Positions 1-7,416 of a stretch of 26,133 nt of DNA are shown here, piece by piece. Numbering within the stretch: the stretch's first letter is position 1; each line of letters begins with the position of its first letter. Under the pieces are notes generated by a model. It worked only from the letters and a program-made list of their open reading frames with translations. It was not told the origin of the DNA and ran no database searches. The stretch is taken from contig DYRC01000017.1 of the NCBI GenBank assembly GCA_020718925.1, positions 1-26,133 of the forward strand, written 5' to 3'. Origin of the DNA: Desulfonema limicola. Its GTDB lineage: Bacteria; Desulfobacterota; Desulfobacteria; Desulfobacterales; DYRC01. A program made the position numbers and the translations under genes.

Positions 1-2107
1 AAAGCGGCAAGTTTGAGATAACCCCCTCCGAGAATGATGGCTGATATGAAATCCTGCACCGAAGTCCTCTGAGATTCGGCGTTCCGAATTCTTTGCCCAC
101 CGATTCTGCCGAAGTCAGAATATTGTAGTTGGAACTTATCCATTCCTGCTTTTCTGATTCAGGAAACCACCAGCCATACGCGGCATACACCACGCCGGGC
201 AGCACTTTTTCCGTCAACTGCGCGGTCTGCGTGATGCTGCCATATCGGGTTTCAATACAAACCGCATCGCCATCGCGAATATCAAAATCCTTCGCCGTAT
301 CCGGATGAATCTGCGCCACAGGCTTGGGGCTGTGCGTTCGGAGTTTTTCTATCCAGCGATATGAGGAATGCAGATAAAATGCGTCTTTACAACTGGTTAA
401 TATTAAAGGAAACGCTGAATCTTCCGGCTCAGGCGGGGTGTCAAATTTCGGCAGGGGAGATAGCCCGAATTTCTCAGCCCGGCTTAATTTCAGTTCAACT
501 TTGCCGGTCGGCGTTGAAAATCCCGAACTCAGATATTTCTGAAATCTCTCTTCCCCTTTGAGATAGCCTTTCTGAGCAAATTCTTGAAACCTCAGTCCTG
601 ACGGCGCAAGCACATCATCCAAAAATTTTTCATAATCATCATGCCAAAGTTTTGCGTCTGTAAGCCGTTTGCCCAATTCATTGATGATTTCCATATCCGG
701 CTTGCAGTCATGCAGAGGCTCAACCACTTTGGGGCGAGCAAGAATACAGCCATGTCCGATGCCGTAATGCCCGATATCGTTAAATTCAAACTGCGTGGCT
801 GCCGGAAGCACAATGTCCGCAAACGCCGCTGTCGGCGTCATCACAATATCCGATACTGCAAAAAAATCCAGTTTTAACAAAGCCTCAAGGGTTTTTTGAC
901 TATCCGCATACGACATCAGCGGATTACAGCACTGCATATACGCGGCTTTGACCGGATACGGAATTTCTTCAATCACGGCTTTTCTGAAAAACGCGGGCGG
1001 CACAGTCATCAATTTCGGAATTGTCCGATAATGAGCATGAATCATTTCTTTGATTTTATTCGGAATCAGATCCGCCCGGACAAATCTGCCCAAGCCTAAA
1101 ATATTCGGCTCATCCGCGTCAATATTGCCGCCCGGAACATCTAAATTGCCGCAGATTGCCATCAGACAAATCAAGGCTCTGGCATTGTCAAATGCGTAAA
1201 TATTCTGCTCAATGGCATTTCCCCACAAAATCGCAGCCGGGTGAGATCGGGCATACAATCTTGCCCCTTCCCGAATCAAATCCGCAGAAACGCCGGTAAT
1301 ATTTGCCATTTTTTCAGGAGAATATTGTCTGACATGGGCAGCCAATTCTTCAAATCCGTAAGTCCGCTCTTTTACAAATGCCTGATCATAAAGATTTTCT
1401 TCAATAATCACATTCAGAAATGCCAATGCCAGCGCGTGATCCGTGCCGGGTTTGAGTTGAAGCCAGAGTCGGGCTTTTTCAGCTAAGGCGGTTTTTCGGG
1501 GATCAATCACAATCAGCTCGGTTCCCTGCTTTATCTGATTGAGCAGTTGACTGCAAATCGCGCCTTCTTCATTGGTGGCGGTAAGATTGCTGCCCCACAC
1601 CACCACCAACTGAGACGGATGATGAAAATCCGTTACCGGATAAAATCCGCAGGTGTGAATGCCGGAAATCTCACGCGGGGCATGGCATACATCCTGAACC
1701 GCCACCACATTCGGCGATCCGAAAATGTTGGCAAGGCGAATCAGCAGAAAATGCTCCAATCCTTTGGGCATTCCCTGACAAAACGCAACGGATTTTGCGC
1801 CATATTGCGCCCTGACATCGCCGAGATGCCCGGCAATCGTATCCAGTGCTTCATCCCAACGGATGGTTTCCCACTGCCCCTGTCCGCGTTCTCCGACCCG
1901 TTTCAACGGAGATCTCAATCGGCGCGGATGCTTCAGCTTATCCGCAGATGCAAGCCCTTTGGGGCAGACATAGCCGCGATTTAAAAATCCATCCGGATCG
2001 CCTTTGATATGCACAATCTGATTGTTTTCAACGCTGACGATCAAGGCGCAACCGCCGTGATCCATTCTGGCGCAATGGGTTTTGAATTGACGAATATAGG
2101 TATTCAT
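1..2107 (-). CDS. Molybdopterin oxidoreductase catalytic subunit (3' end off the window)
   Basis: Large Mo/W-bis-PGD oxidoreductase of the DMSO-reductase superfamily. The frame starts at ATG 2107 with a good ribosome site (AGGAAGG, about 10 bases upstream) and stays open to base 1, giving about 702 residues. N-terminal Fe-S region: Cys12, Cys20 and Cys48 (VCPKG), where the usual second cysteine of C-x2/3-C-x3-C is replaced by the stretch RMDHGG. Cys141 in QDVCHAPR is in the position expected for the metal-ligating residue. Later blocks typical of the family are WGSNLTATNEEG, VIDPRKT, CGNLDVPGGNI and, near the edge, GKEFGTPNLRG, so only a short C-terminus should be missing. There is no twin-arginine signal, so a cytoplasmic location is likely. 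The substrate cannot be deduced; an acetylene-hydratase, thiosulfate-reductase or formate-dehydrogenase-like relative are all possible. It lies downstream of the wsp-like genes on the same strand, 159 bases away. Confidence 0.92.
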   Translation of the reverse strand, partial: MNTYIRQFKTHCARMDHGGCALIVSVENNQIVHIKGDPDGFLNRGYVCPKGLASADKLKHPRRLRSPLKRVGERGQGQWETIRWDEALDTIAGHLGDVRAQYGAKSVAFCQGMPKGLEHFLLIRLANIFGSPNVVAVQDVCHAPREISGIHTCGFYPVTDFHHPSQLVVVWGSNLTATNEEGAICSQLLNQIKQGTELIVIDPRKTALAEKARLWLQLKPGTDHALALAFLNVIIEENLYDQAFVKERTYGFEELAAHVRQYSPEKMANITGVSADLIREGARLYARSHPAAILWGNAIEQNIYAFDNARALICLMAICGNLDVPGGNIDADEPNILGLGRFVRADLIPNKIKEMIHAHYRTIPKLMTVPPAFFRKAVIEEIPYPVKAAYMQCCNPLMSYADSQKTLEALLKLDFFAVSDIVMTPTAAFADIVLPAATQFEFNDIGHYGIGHGCILARPKVVEPLHDCKPDMEIINELGKRLTDAKLWHDDYEKFLDDVLAPSGLRFQEFAQKGYLKGEERFQKYLSSGFSTPTGKVELKLSRAEKFGLSPLPKFDTPPEPEDSAFPLILTSCKDAFYLHSSYRWIEKLRTHSPKPVAQIHPDTAKDFDIRDGDAVCIETRYGSITQTAQLTEKVLPGVVYAAYGWWFPESEKQEWISSNYNILTSAESVGKEFGTPNLRGLRCRISYQPSFSEGVISNLPL

Positions 2108-2238
2108 AATGATATAGCCTTCCTAAATGATTTTTATTCTCATAAATAATCTTCCGCTTACTCACAGCAACTTCCCCTGATGGTTACAGACATATTAGCC
2201 TCGATTCGACGTTGCTCAAATTCAATTTCTCACCATGC

Positions 2239-2264
2239 CCTGAAATCTGTTTCAGGTTTTTTTT
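2239..2264 (+). terminator. Intrinsic terminator reading rightward, antisense to the local genes
   Basis: CCTGAAA-TCTG-TTTCAGG is a perfect 7-bp stem with a 4-base loop, followed by eight T on the plus strand. It sits between the wspD-like gene and the molybdopterin gene, both on the minus strand. In the minus direction the hairpin is preceded by A and not followed by T, so it should stop rightward (antisense) transcription and not the operon. The other 130 bases of this gap hold only the ribosome site of the oxidoreductase gene and no convincing promoter. Confidence 0.6.
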
Positions 2265-2266
2265 CA

Positions 2267-2917
2267 TTAATTTTTTATACTCCTCGCCAGTCCGTACAGC
2301 AGCCGTTCATCATCCAAAAAAGCCACATCGCTGTTATTCCATTGAAAAATTCCCCGGCTGTAGGTTGAGGCGGTTTTGGACACCGTTACAGGAATATTCT
2401 CAAGCAGCCCCGGATGAAGCGGATAAATACCATAGACCTCATCCACCGGAAACACCCACTGATCCGCGCCGTCATTGATAACCATCATGCGCTTAGGGAT
2501 TTTTCGTTCCTCGGTGATTTTTTCATTGATGCCTAACAAGGTTCTGAGACAGACGCATAACTGAATTTCACCATGAACATTGATAATTCCTTTAAGTACC
2601 GGACTTTTATGATGCGGAATGCTGTGAAATCGGGCAGATTCGACAATTTCCGCAAACAACTGGGTACGCAGCGCCAGCAATTCTTTTCCGACCCGGAAAA
2701 TGACTACGGAAAACGTTCCGACAATCTCCTGCTCTTTTGCCGCAGCAATAATTTCCGTCCATTCTCTTCGGTATTCATCGTCAATATCGCGGTCCAAAAG
2801 TCTTCTGCCCGCCCGAATGAATATTTCGCAATTACGGCAGTGAATCACCTTCTCAAGTTCAGGACATCGTGGCGTTTCACGCCCCCAAACCCCGATTATC
2901 TTCCAACAATTTTCCAT
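2267..2917 (-). CDS. CheW-domain adaptor, WspD-like
   Basis: This 216-residue coupling protein would link chemoreceptors to a CheA-type kinase. The N-terminus carries a cysteine motif (C4WKIIGVWG, C18, H26-C27-R-N-C30) which I recall as typical of the WspD type of CheW. The CheW fold follows from about residue 68 (FSVVIFRVGKELLAL, then KSPVLKGIINVHGEIQLCVCL). Start ATG 2917 is fused to the end of a run of 7-base repeats, so the upstream GAGAA units may act as the ribosome site. It lies 24 bases downstream of the wspC-like gene, in the order B-C-D known from Pseudomonas wsp operons. The four cysteines might bind a metal, which is inference. CheW identity is secure; the WspD assignment rests on the N-terminal motif and the neighbours. 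Confidence 0.88.
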   Translation of the reverse strand: MENCWKIIGVWGRETPRCPELEKVIHCRNCEIFIRAGRRLLDRDIDDEYRREWTEIIAAAKEQEIVGTFSVVIFRVGKELLALRTQLFAEIVESARFHSIPHHKSPVLKGIINVHGEIQLCVCLRTLLGINEKITEERKIPKRMMVINDGADQWVFPVDEVYGIYPLHPGLLENIPVTVSKTASTYSRGIFQWNNSDVAFLDDERLLYGLARSIKN

Positions 2918-2959
2918 TTCTCACTTCTCATTTCTCACTTCTCATTTCCCACTTCTCAC
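2911..2959 (-). repeat. Tandem 7-bp repeat (consensus RTGAGAA) across the wspC/wspD junction
   Basis: Read on the minus strand, six consecutive heptamers lie at 2959-2918: GTGAGAA, GTGGGAA, ATGAGAA, GTGAGAA, ATGAGAA, GTGAGAA. A seventh unit, ATGGAAA (2917-2911), contains the wspD start codon. The first units encode the last residues and the stop codon of the wspC-like protein. Seven is not a multiple of three, so gain or loss of a unit would change the C-terminus of one gene and the leader of the next. The same heptamer recurs at 11836-11849 and 11884-11890. Confidence 0.85.
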
Positions 2960-4153
2960 AGCCCTCTGCCTCAGATGATTAGCACCGACCGAATCACCCT
3001 GTTTTTCCCGAATCAGTGCCAAATGATGCAATGCCTCCCGATGTTTCGGATCAAGATAAATCGCTTTGTTGAACCAATTTTCGGCAGCAATCTCATCTTT
3101 CATCGCCAGCATCATCAAGCCCATCATAAAATGCGCCTGTACATCTGTCGGATGGATTGACAGATGCTTTTTATATAACTCCTCAGCTTTATCCAAATAT
3201 CCCTGATCCGCAAATTTCTCAGCCTGTTCTAAAAGATTTTCTTCGCCGACTTCCGCCGGTTTCTGTTTAATGGCGGGAGAGGGAAGTTTGACGGTAATCT
3301 CAGGCAGCGGTGCTGATGATACCACAGCAGGCAGAGACGGGCGGATTCTTTTTTCGGCTTTTTCCGATGGCTTGTTTTTTTCGGCAACGCCGCTTTTTTT
3401 TCGGAATGCAAAAACGCCGGGCTGAGTTATCCGGGTCATGCCCGGAAGGGAAAACAGCGGCAGTTCCGCATGTCCCACAAACAAAAGCCCTTCGGGAGAC
3501 AAAAGCCGGCTGATAGCCGACATGACCTGACGTCTTGCCGAATCGCTGAGATAAATCATCAGATTTCGGCAGAATATCATATTATACGGCATTTCATTCA
3601 TCAGAAACTCCGGATCCAGCAGATTTCCTCTGATCCATCGGATTTTTTGCCTGAGTGCATCGCTGATCTGCCGGATATTTTCCTTTTCCCGAAAAGATTC
3701 CCGGCTGTATATTCCCTGCGCGGCTTTACGCAGAGAGCGGGCGCTGATGTCCGCACCGTCCAAATGAAGCCGTTCCAAAGGAAAGCCTGCATCTGTAAGC
3801 GTCATGGCAACAGAATATGCCTCTTCGCCCGTAGCGCAGGGGATGCTTAAAATCCTCAGAACCTGATCGGGATTTCGGGGAGACCATTCTGTCATCACGT
3901 AATGCGCCAGAAAAAGAAAAGAGTTCTGATTTCTGAAAAACCATGTTTCCGGAATCACTACCGATTCGACCAATTCTTCCCATTCCTGTTCCGAGCCTGA
4001 CAGATATTCGAGATATGCACTCTGATCCGTCATGCCGCAGGACGCCATGCGCTGAGATACGACATGACGGATGCGCTCGTGTCCCACCGATTTTACAGAC
4101 AGCCCGATCTTATCCTCCAGCAAAGATTCAACTTGTTTCTGAAATATCGGCAT
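2942..4153 (-). CDS. CheR-type chemoreceptor methyltransferase with TPRs, WspC-like
   Basis: SAM-dependent glutamate O-methyltransferase that would methylate a chemoreceptor. Numbered from ATG 4153 (403 residues), the CheR signatures are ETWFFR (69-74), the SAM loop CATGEEAYS (106-114) and CRNLMIYL (195-202). A Pro/Lys-rich linker (about 255-305) leads to at least two tetratricopeptide units (about 305-400: AEELYKKHLSIHPTDVQAH, then AENWFNKAIYLDPKHREAL). CheR plus C-terminal TPR is the WspC architecture. The open frame extends to ATG 4174 (410 residues). I prefer 4153 because the family begins close to the MPIFQKQVESLL segment; neither start has a strong ribosome site. The start lies inside the 3' end of the wspB-like gene (26 or 47 bases of overlap), which suggests translational coupling. 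No cognate receptor lies nearby. Confidence 0.92.
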   Translation of the reverse strand: MPIFQKQVESLLEDKIGLSVKSVGHERIRHVVSQRMASCGMTDQSAYLEYLSGSEQEWEELVESVVIPETWFFRNQNSFLFLAHYVMTEWSPRNPDQVLRILSIPCATGEEAYSVAMTLTDAGFPLERLHLDGADISARSLRKAAQGIYSRESFREKENIRQISDALRQKIRWIRGNLLDPEFLMNEMPYNMIFCRNLMIYLSDSARRQVMSAISRLLSPEGLLFVGHAELPLFSLPGMTRITQPGVFAFRKKSGVAEKNKPSEKAEKRIRPSLPAVVSSAPLPEITVKLPSPAIKQKPAEVGEENLLEQAEKFADQGYLDKAEELYKKHLSIHPTDVQAHFMMGLMMLAMKDEIAAENWFNKAIYLDPKHREALHHLALIREKQGDSVGANHLRQRAVRSGK

Positions 4154-4640
4154 CTTTAACCAACGCCATGACATTGATACGGTCAGGCAGAGTTTTTATA
4201 TCAATATATTGAATGATTTTACCATTTTCCATCATAATCCCGCTGATATACGGAGATGCACCTATGTTTGAAGACAGAAACGCTTTGCGCTCTTTCCGGA
4301 TAATTTCAGTAACACCTTCGGTCATCAGGCCTGATATATACGACTCTCCGTCATGGGAAGTGTATTCTGTCAGGATAATCCGGGTGCTTAACCGCATCCG
4401 GCAGGGGCGTCCTGTCAGCAGACGACATAAATCAATCACAGACACCACCTGCCCGCGATAGTTGAAAAAACCGGCAAAGCTGGCACCTTTGTCAGATAAG
4501 GCTTTAAGCGTTACCAGCGGTGCAATTTCTATGATTTTTTCACAGTCTATCGCATACATCATCTCTTCGAGTTCAAACAACAGAAATATTTCCCGATCTT
4601 CTTGTCCGGGTCTGAATGAATGTTGATTTATACTTGACAC
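4128..4640 (-). CDS. CheW-domain adaptor, WspB-like
   Basis: This 170-residue protein is a single CheW domain: REIFLLFELEEMMYAIDCEKIIEI, then FAGFFNYRGQVVSVIDLCRLL, and near the end ISGIMMENGKIIQYIDIKTL. It would couple a receptor to a histidine kinase at the membrane. The start is GTG 4640 with AGAGGA a few bases upstream. That ribosome site overlaps the intergenic 11 bases after the YkgJ-type gene. The 3' end overlaps the CheR gene. Its position ahead of a CheR-TPR gene and a second CheW gene fits WspB. A general CheW from another chemosensory class cannot be excluded. Confidence 0.9.
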   Translation of the reverse strand: MSSINQHSFRPGQEDREIFLLFELEEMMYAIDCEKIIEIAPLVTLKALSDKGASFAGFFNYRGQVVSVIDLCRLLTGRPCRMRLSTRIILTEYTSHDGESYISGLMTEGVTEIIRKERKAFLSSNIGASPYISGIMMENGKIIQYIDIKTLPDRINVMALVKDADISETS

Positions 4641-4651
4641 TTCTTCCTCTT

Positions 4652-5158
4652 TTACCTAAAGTATGGCGTGAGATTCATTTTTCTTAACATACGAAAGCCT
4701 TCGGGATTATCCGGATCAATGCTGTCGTTGGCATAATCCCAGATCCGGAAAAATTCCTGTGCATAATGGGTTTCAAAGTAAGTAAGAATCTGTTCAGAAT
4801 GGTCGGGGCTCAGACGTTGAGAATATGGACAATCCCAGACAAGCCACCAGCCTTCATTTCCTTTGGCGTAAAAATCAAAAGGATAAATCAGGCAGTCGAA
4901 TGGGCGGACAGGGTAGATGCTGCATTCTTTTTTCTGATCGTCGAAAAATATGCAGTACTGATTTTCGCGGGTCTTCAGCGTGTAATCCGAGCCTGTTTTT
5001 TCATAAAAGTCTTTTTTGCCGCTGAATTGTTCAATAGTTTGAATCTGTTCAGGATATACCGGAACCGGAACAAAGCATTGAACAGAGCAGCACCATCGGG
5101 TAGGACAATGTGCCTGACAGATGCCGGATGTGATCAGCGGCTTTTTTTCGTTCATCAT
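4652..5158 (-). CDS. YkgJ-family cysteine-cluster protein
   Basis: This 168-residue protein belongs to the YkgJ (UPF0153, putative zinc/iron-chelating) family. Cysteines are arranged in two groups: C14, C18, C23, C24 and C28 near the N-terminus, then C69, C79 and C89 in the region NQYCIFFDD...ECSIYPVRPFDCLIYPFDF, the family hallmark. A further cysteine is in VWDCPYS. The biochemical role of the family is not established; metal binding is inferred from the cysteines. The start is ATG 5158 or the adjacent ATG 5155, with AAGG about 11 bases upstream. It appears to be the first gene of the minus-strand run leading into the wsp-like genes (11-base gap), so it may be co-transcribed with them. Confidence 0.85.
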   Translation of the reverse strand: MMNEKKPLITSGICQAHCPTRWCCSVQCFVPVPVYPEQIQTIEQFSGKKDFYEKTGSDYTLKTRENQYCIFFDDQKKECSIYPVRPFDCLIYPFDFYAKGNEGWWLVWDCPYSQRLSPDHSEQILTYFETHYAQEFFRIWDYANDSIDPDNPEGFRMLRKMNLTPYFR

Positions 5159-5182
5159 AAGATTGAATACCTTGCGTCTATG

Positions 5183-5212
5183 TTGAAAATTCTTCTTAAC
5201 TATTATTATACT
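5183..5212 (+). promoter_or_regulatory. Candidate sigma-70 promoter of the adenylate cyclase gene
   Basis: TTGAAA (5183-5188), an 18-base spacer and TATACT (5207-5212) match the -35/-10 consensus well. A transcript would begin near 5219, only about five bases before ATG 5224. That fits the lack of a clear ribosome site and suggests a nearly leaderless message. Confidence 0.45.
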
Positions 5213-5233
5213 CAGGTCTTGCGATGATTGTAA
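5205..5233 (-). promoter_or_regulatory. Candidate sigma-70 promoter of the YkgJ/wsp-like run
   Basis: On the minus strand, TATAAT occupies 5210-5205 with TTACAA at 5233-5228 and a 17-base spacer. The -10 overlaps the -10 of the opposite promoter (5207-5212), so both could not be bound by polymerase at once. The -10 is a perfect match; the -35 matches only half of the consensus. Confidence 0.4.
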
Positions 5234-7398
5234 AGTGCGAAAAATGCGAAATTGCGTTTCAATTAGATGAAGGGCGCATCAAACCTAAAGGTACCAAGCT
5301 CCGTTGTTCCAAATGCGGACATGAGTTCAAGGTCTATCCGCCTTTGAATGCCGAATCGCCCCAAACCGTGGAGATGACGCCGCCTCAACCGCTGGTTCGG
5401 GCTGAGGTAAAACCGCCATCTCAGAAGCAAAAGGATAAGCCCGTTCCTGTCAAAAAGACGGATAAGCCCGTTCTGATAAAAGATACGGAACCTCCGATTG
5501 AAAGAGGCGCTGCCCCAAAAACGAAAAAATCCCGATATGTGTCTTTCAAAACCAAGCTGATGAAATTTGCGGCAACGCTGATTCTTTTTATTGCGTTTAT
5601 CGTGATTCCCATTGAGGCGTATCGTCCCTGGCAGGAATTGTATCAGATGATTGACTGCGCTGATAATATGGTGGGAAGCGTACAGGCAGCTTTTTCCCCG
5701 TCAGATTTGGCAAAAATGAACAGCTTTGCCCTGAGTTCGGCAGAAAACAAGGATGACCGACCTTTTTCAGATATGGATGATTCCCCGATTTATTCCGCCG
5801 TAGCATTCAATATGATTTTGGAAAATGATCGGCTTCCATCAGAAAAAGAAGTGGTTAAAATTCTGGAATATCAAGATAAATTTAAGGATAAATTTGATTA
5901 TTCCATATTGGAAACCCTGTATCGCTATTGGGAAGAAAAGCTTGAAGAAGAGCCGGGATTGAAAGAAATTCTGAAAGAGGCAAAGCGAACCCTTGTCAAA
6001 GCCAAAGAAAATGCCAAAGCTGCGGACTTCAGGCTCAATCAGATTATGATTATGCTGGATTCCGGCAAAAAAACAGGGCTTTTCAAAGATACGATTTTAT
6101 ATGTATTGGATAGTGCGCGATGGTGGAGAGAAGCTCCGGCATGTATCGGAGAAGTCTATGAATTTCAGAATAATGAATTTTGGCGGGAGCTTGCGCTTAA
6201 CGGAGAAAGCGGTTACGGACATAATCCGGTGGTTGATCCCGATAATTGGTATCTGCCCCGCTTTGATGTGGATGAATACGGAACATGGTTCAGCGTATGG
6301 TTCACCTGCGCCACAGATAAGCACTTCAACACCTTCAGCATAGACTTTAACGCAGACCGCGTGAAGCAGGCTTTGATGCTGGTATTCCGAACCGTTGCAG
6401 GCATCAGCATTATTCTGGTCATTGTGGTTACAGTGATTGCAAACTGGTTCAGCGGCATGGTAACTAAACCGATCACAGAACTGACCAAAGGCGCCAAAGA
6501 AGTTGCAAAGGGAAATTACGATTATGTGGTTCCTGTGCTTCAGGAAGACGAACTCGGACAATTTACCATTCAGTTCAATGAGATGACCAGAGGACAGAAA
6601 GAACGCCTCAATCTTTTAGAAACACTGGAAAAATTTCTTTCCAAAGAATTGGCGGAAATTGCGGCAAAAGACGGGCTGACACTGGGCGGAGAAAGCATTG
6701 ACTGTACGGTGATGTTCACGGATTTTGCAGGCTTTTCGACCATTACCCAGCATCTGAAAGCAGGTGAGGTTGTAGAGGCGTTAAACACCTATTTTGACGC
6801 CATGATTCCGATTATAAAAAAATACGGCGGATTCCCGGACAAATATATCGGCGATGCGATTGTCGCCATTTTCGGCGCGCCTGTTCATCTGAGTGATCAT
6901 GCTGAAAGATCCGTGTTAGCCTCAATTGAAATGCAGAATAAAATGCGGGAAATCAATGAAACGCGGCGCAGGGATAAAAAGCCTTATTTTGAAATGCGTA
7001 TCGGGCTGAACAGCGGCAATGTGATCGCAGGTGCTATCGGATGCGATATGAAACTCGAATACACGGCTATCGGCGAAACCACCAATCTTGCCAACCGCAT
7101 GGAGTCTGCATGTCAGATCGGGCATGTGATGATGGCTGCCGGAACGTATACCAAAACAAAAACCATCTTCTTTCCGGGTGTTCATATTCCGATAACGCCG
7201 GAGCCGGTTCATGTCAAAGGCTATAATGATCCCGTGTCAGGCTATCGGATTTATGTGGATAATATGTCTGTGTCAAAAAATATGAACGCCAAATCCTTTG
7301 AAAGTTTTTATGTATATGAAAAAAAGGATCATCAGATAAAACAAAGTCCCGAAGAGATTCAGGGATCAGGCTATACATCTGTGGCAAAATTCAGATAA
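5224..7398 (+). CDS. Membrane class III adenylate cyclase with zinc ribbon, sensor region and HAMP
   Basis: This 724-residue protein is predicted to make cAMP from ATP at the cytoplasmic face. Order of parts: a zinc ribbon of the MJ0042 type (C5xxC8 and C28xxC31), a Pro/Lys-rich linker, a transmembrane segment at about 112-132, a periplasmic region (about 133-382) with no domain I recognise, a second transmembrane segment (about 383-410), HAMP (about 405-460) and a class III cyclase domain (about 490-690). The catalytic set is complete: metal ligands D500 (FTDFAGF) and D544 (DKYIGDAIVAIFG), adenine-contacting K540 and T614, and transition-state N621 and R625 (NLANRMES). The K/T pair favours ATP over GTP. 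The next gene starts 18 bases downstream and the operon ends in a cyclic-nucleotide-binding protein, which supports signalling through cAMP. Confidence 0.93.
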   Translation: MIVKCEKCEIAFQLDEGRIKPKGTKLRCSKCGHEFKVYPPLNAESPQTVEMTPPQPLVRAEVKPPSQKQKDKPVPVKKTDKPVLIKDTEPPIERGAAPKTKKSRYVSFKTKLMKFAATLILFIAFIVIPIEAYRPWQELYQMIDCADNMVGSVQAAFSPSDLAKMNSFALSSAENKDDRPFSDMDDSPIYSAVAFNMILENDRLPSEKEVVKILEYQDKFKDKFDYSILETLYRYWEEKLEEEPGLKEILKEAKRTLVKAKENAKAADFRLNQIMIMLDSGKKTGLFKDTILYVLDSARWWREAPACIGEVYEFQNNEFWRELALNGESGYGHNPVVDPDNWYLPRFDVDEYGTWFSVWFTCATDKHFNTFSIDFNADRVKQALMLVFRTVAGISIILVIVVTVIANWFSGMVTKPITELTKGAKEVAKGNYDYVVPVLQEDELGQFTIQFNEMTRGQKERLNLLETLEKFLSKELAEIAAKDGLTLGGESIDCTVMFTDFAGFSTITQHLKAGEVVEALNTYFDAMIPIIKKYGGFPDKYIGDAIVAIFGAPVHLSDHAERSVLASIEMQNKMREINETRRRDKKPYFEMRIGLNSGNVIAGAIGCDMKLEYTAIGETTNLANRMESACQIGHVMMAAGTYTKTKTIFFPGVHIPITPEPVHVKGYNDPVSGYRIYVDNMSVSKNMNAKSFESFYVYEKKDHQIKQSPEEIQGSGYTSVAKFR

Positions 7399-7416
7399 AG
7401 ATTTAGCGGAGCATTG

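Noticed and set aside
361..1984. Several plus-strand open frames of 60-145 residues
   Set aside because: All are antisense to the molybdopterin oxidoreductase, which has continuous family motifs in one minus-strand frame.
2911..2959. Short regular repeats considered as a CRISPR remnant
   Set aside because: Units are contiguous heptamers without spacers and overlap coding sequence.
2573..3160. 195-residue open frame on the plus strand
   Set aside because: Lies opposite the 5' half of the wspD-like gene, the repeat array and the end of wspC; the sequence is low in protein-like pattern and matches no family.
4766..5227. 153-residue open frame on the plus strand
   Set aside because: It is antisense to the YkgJ-type gene, whose cysteine pattern is clearly the coding one.
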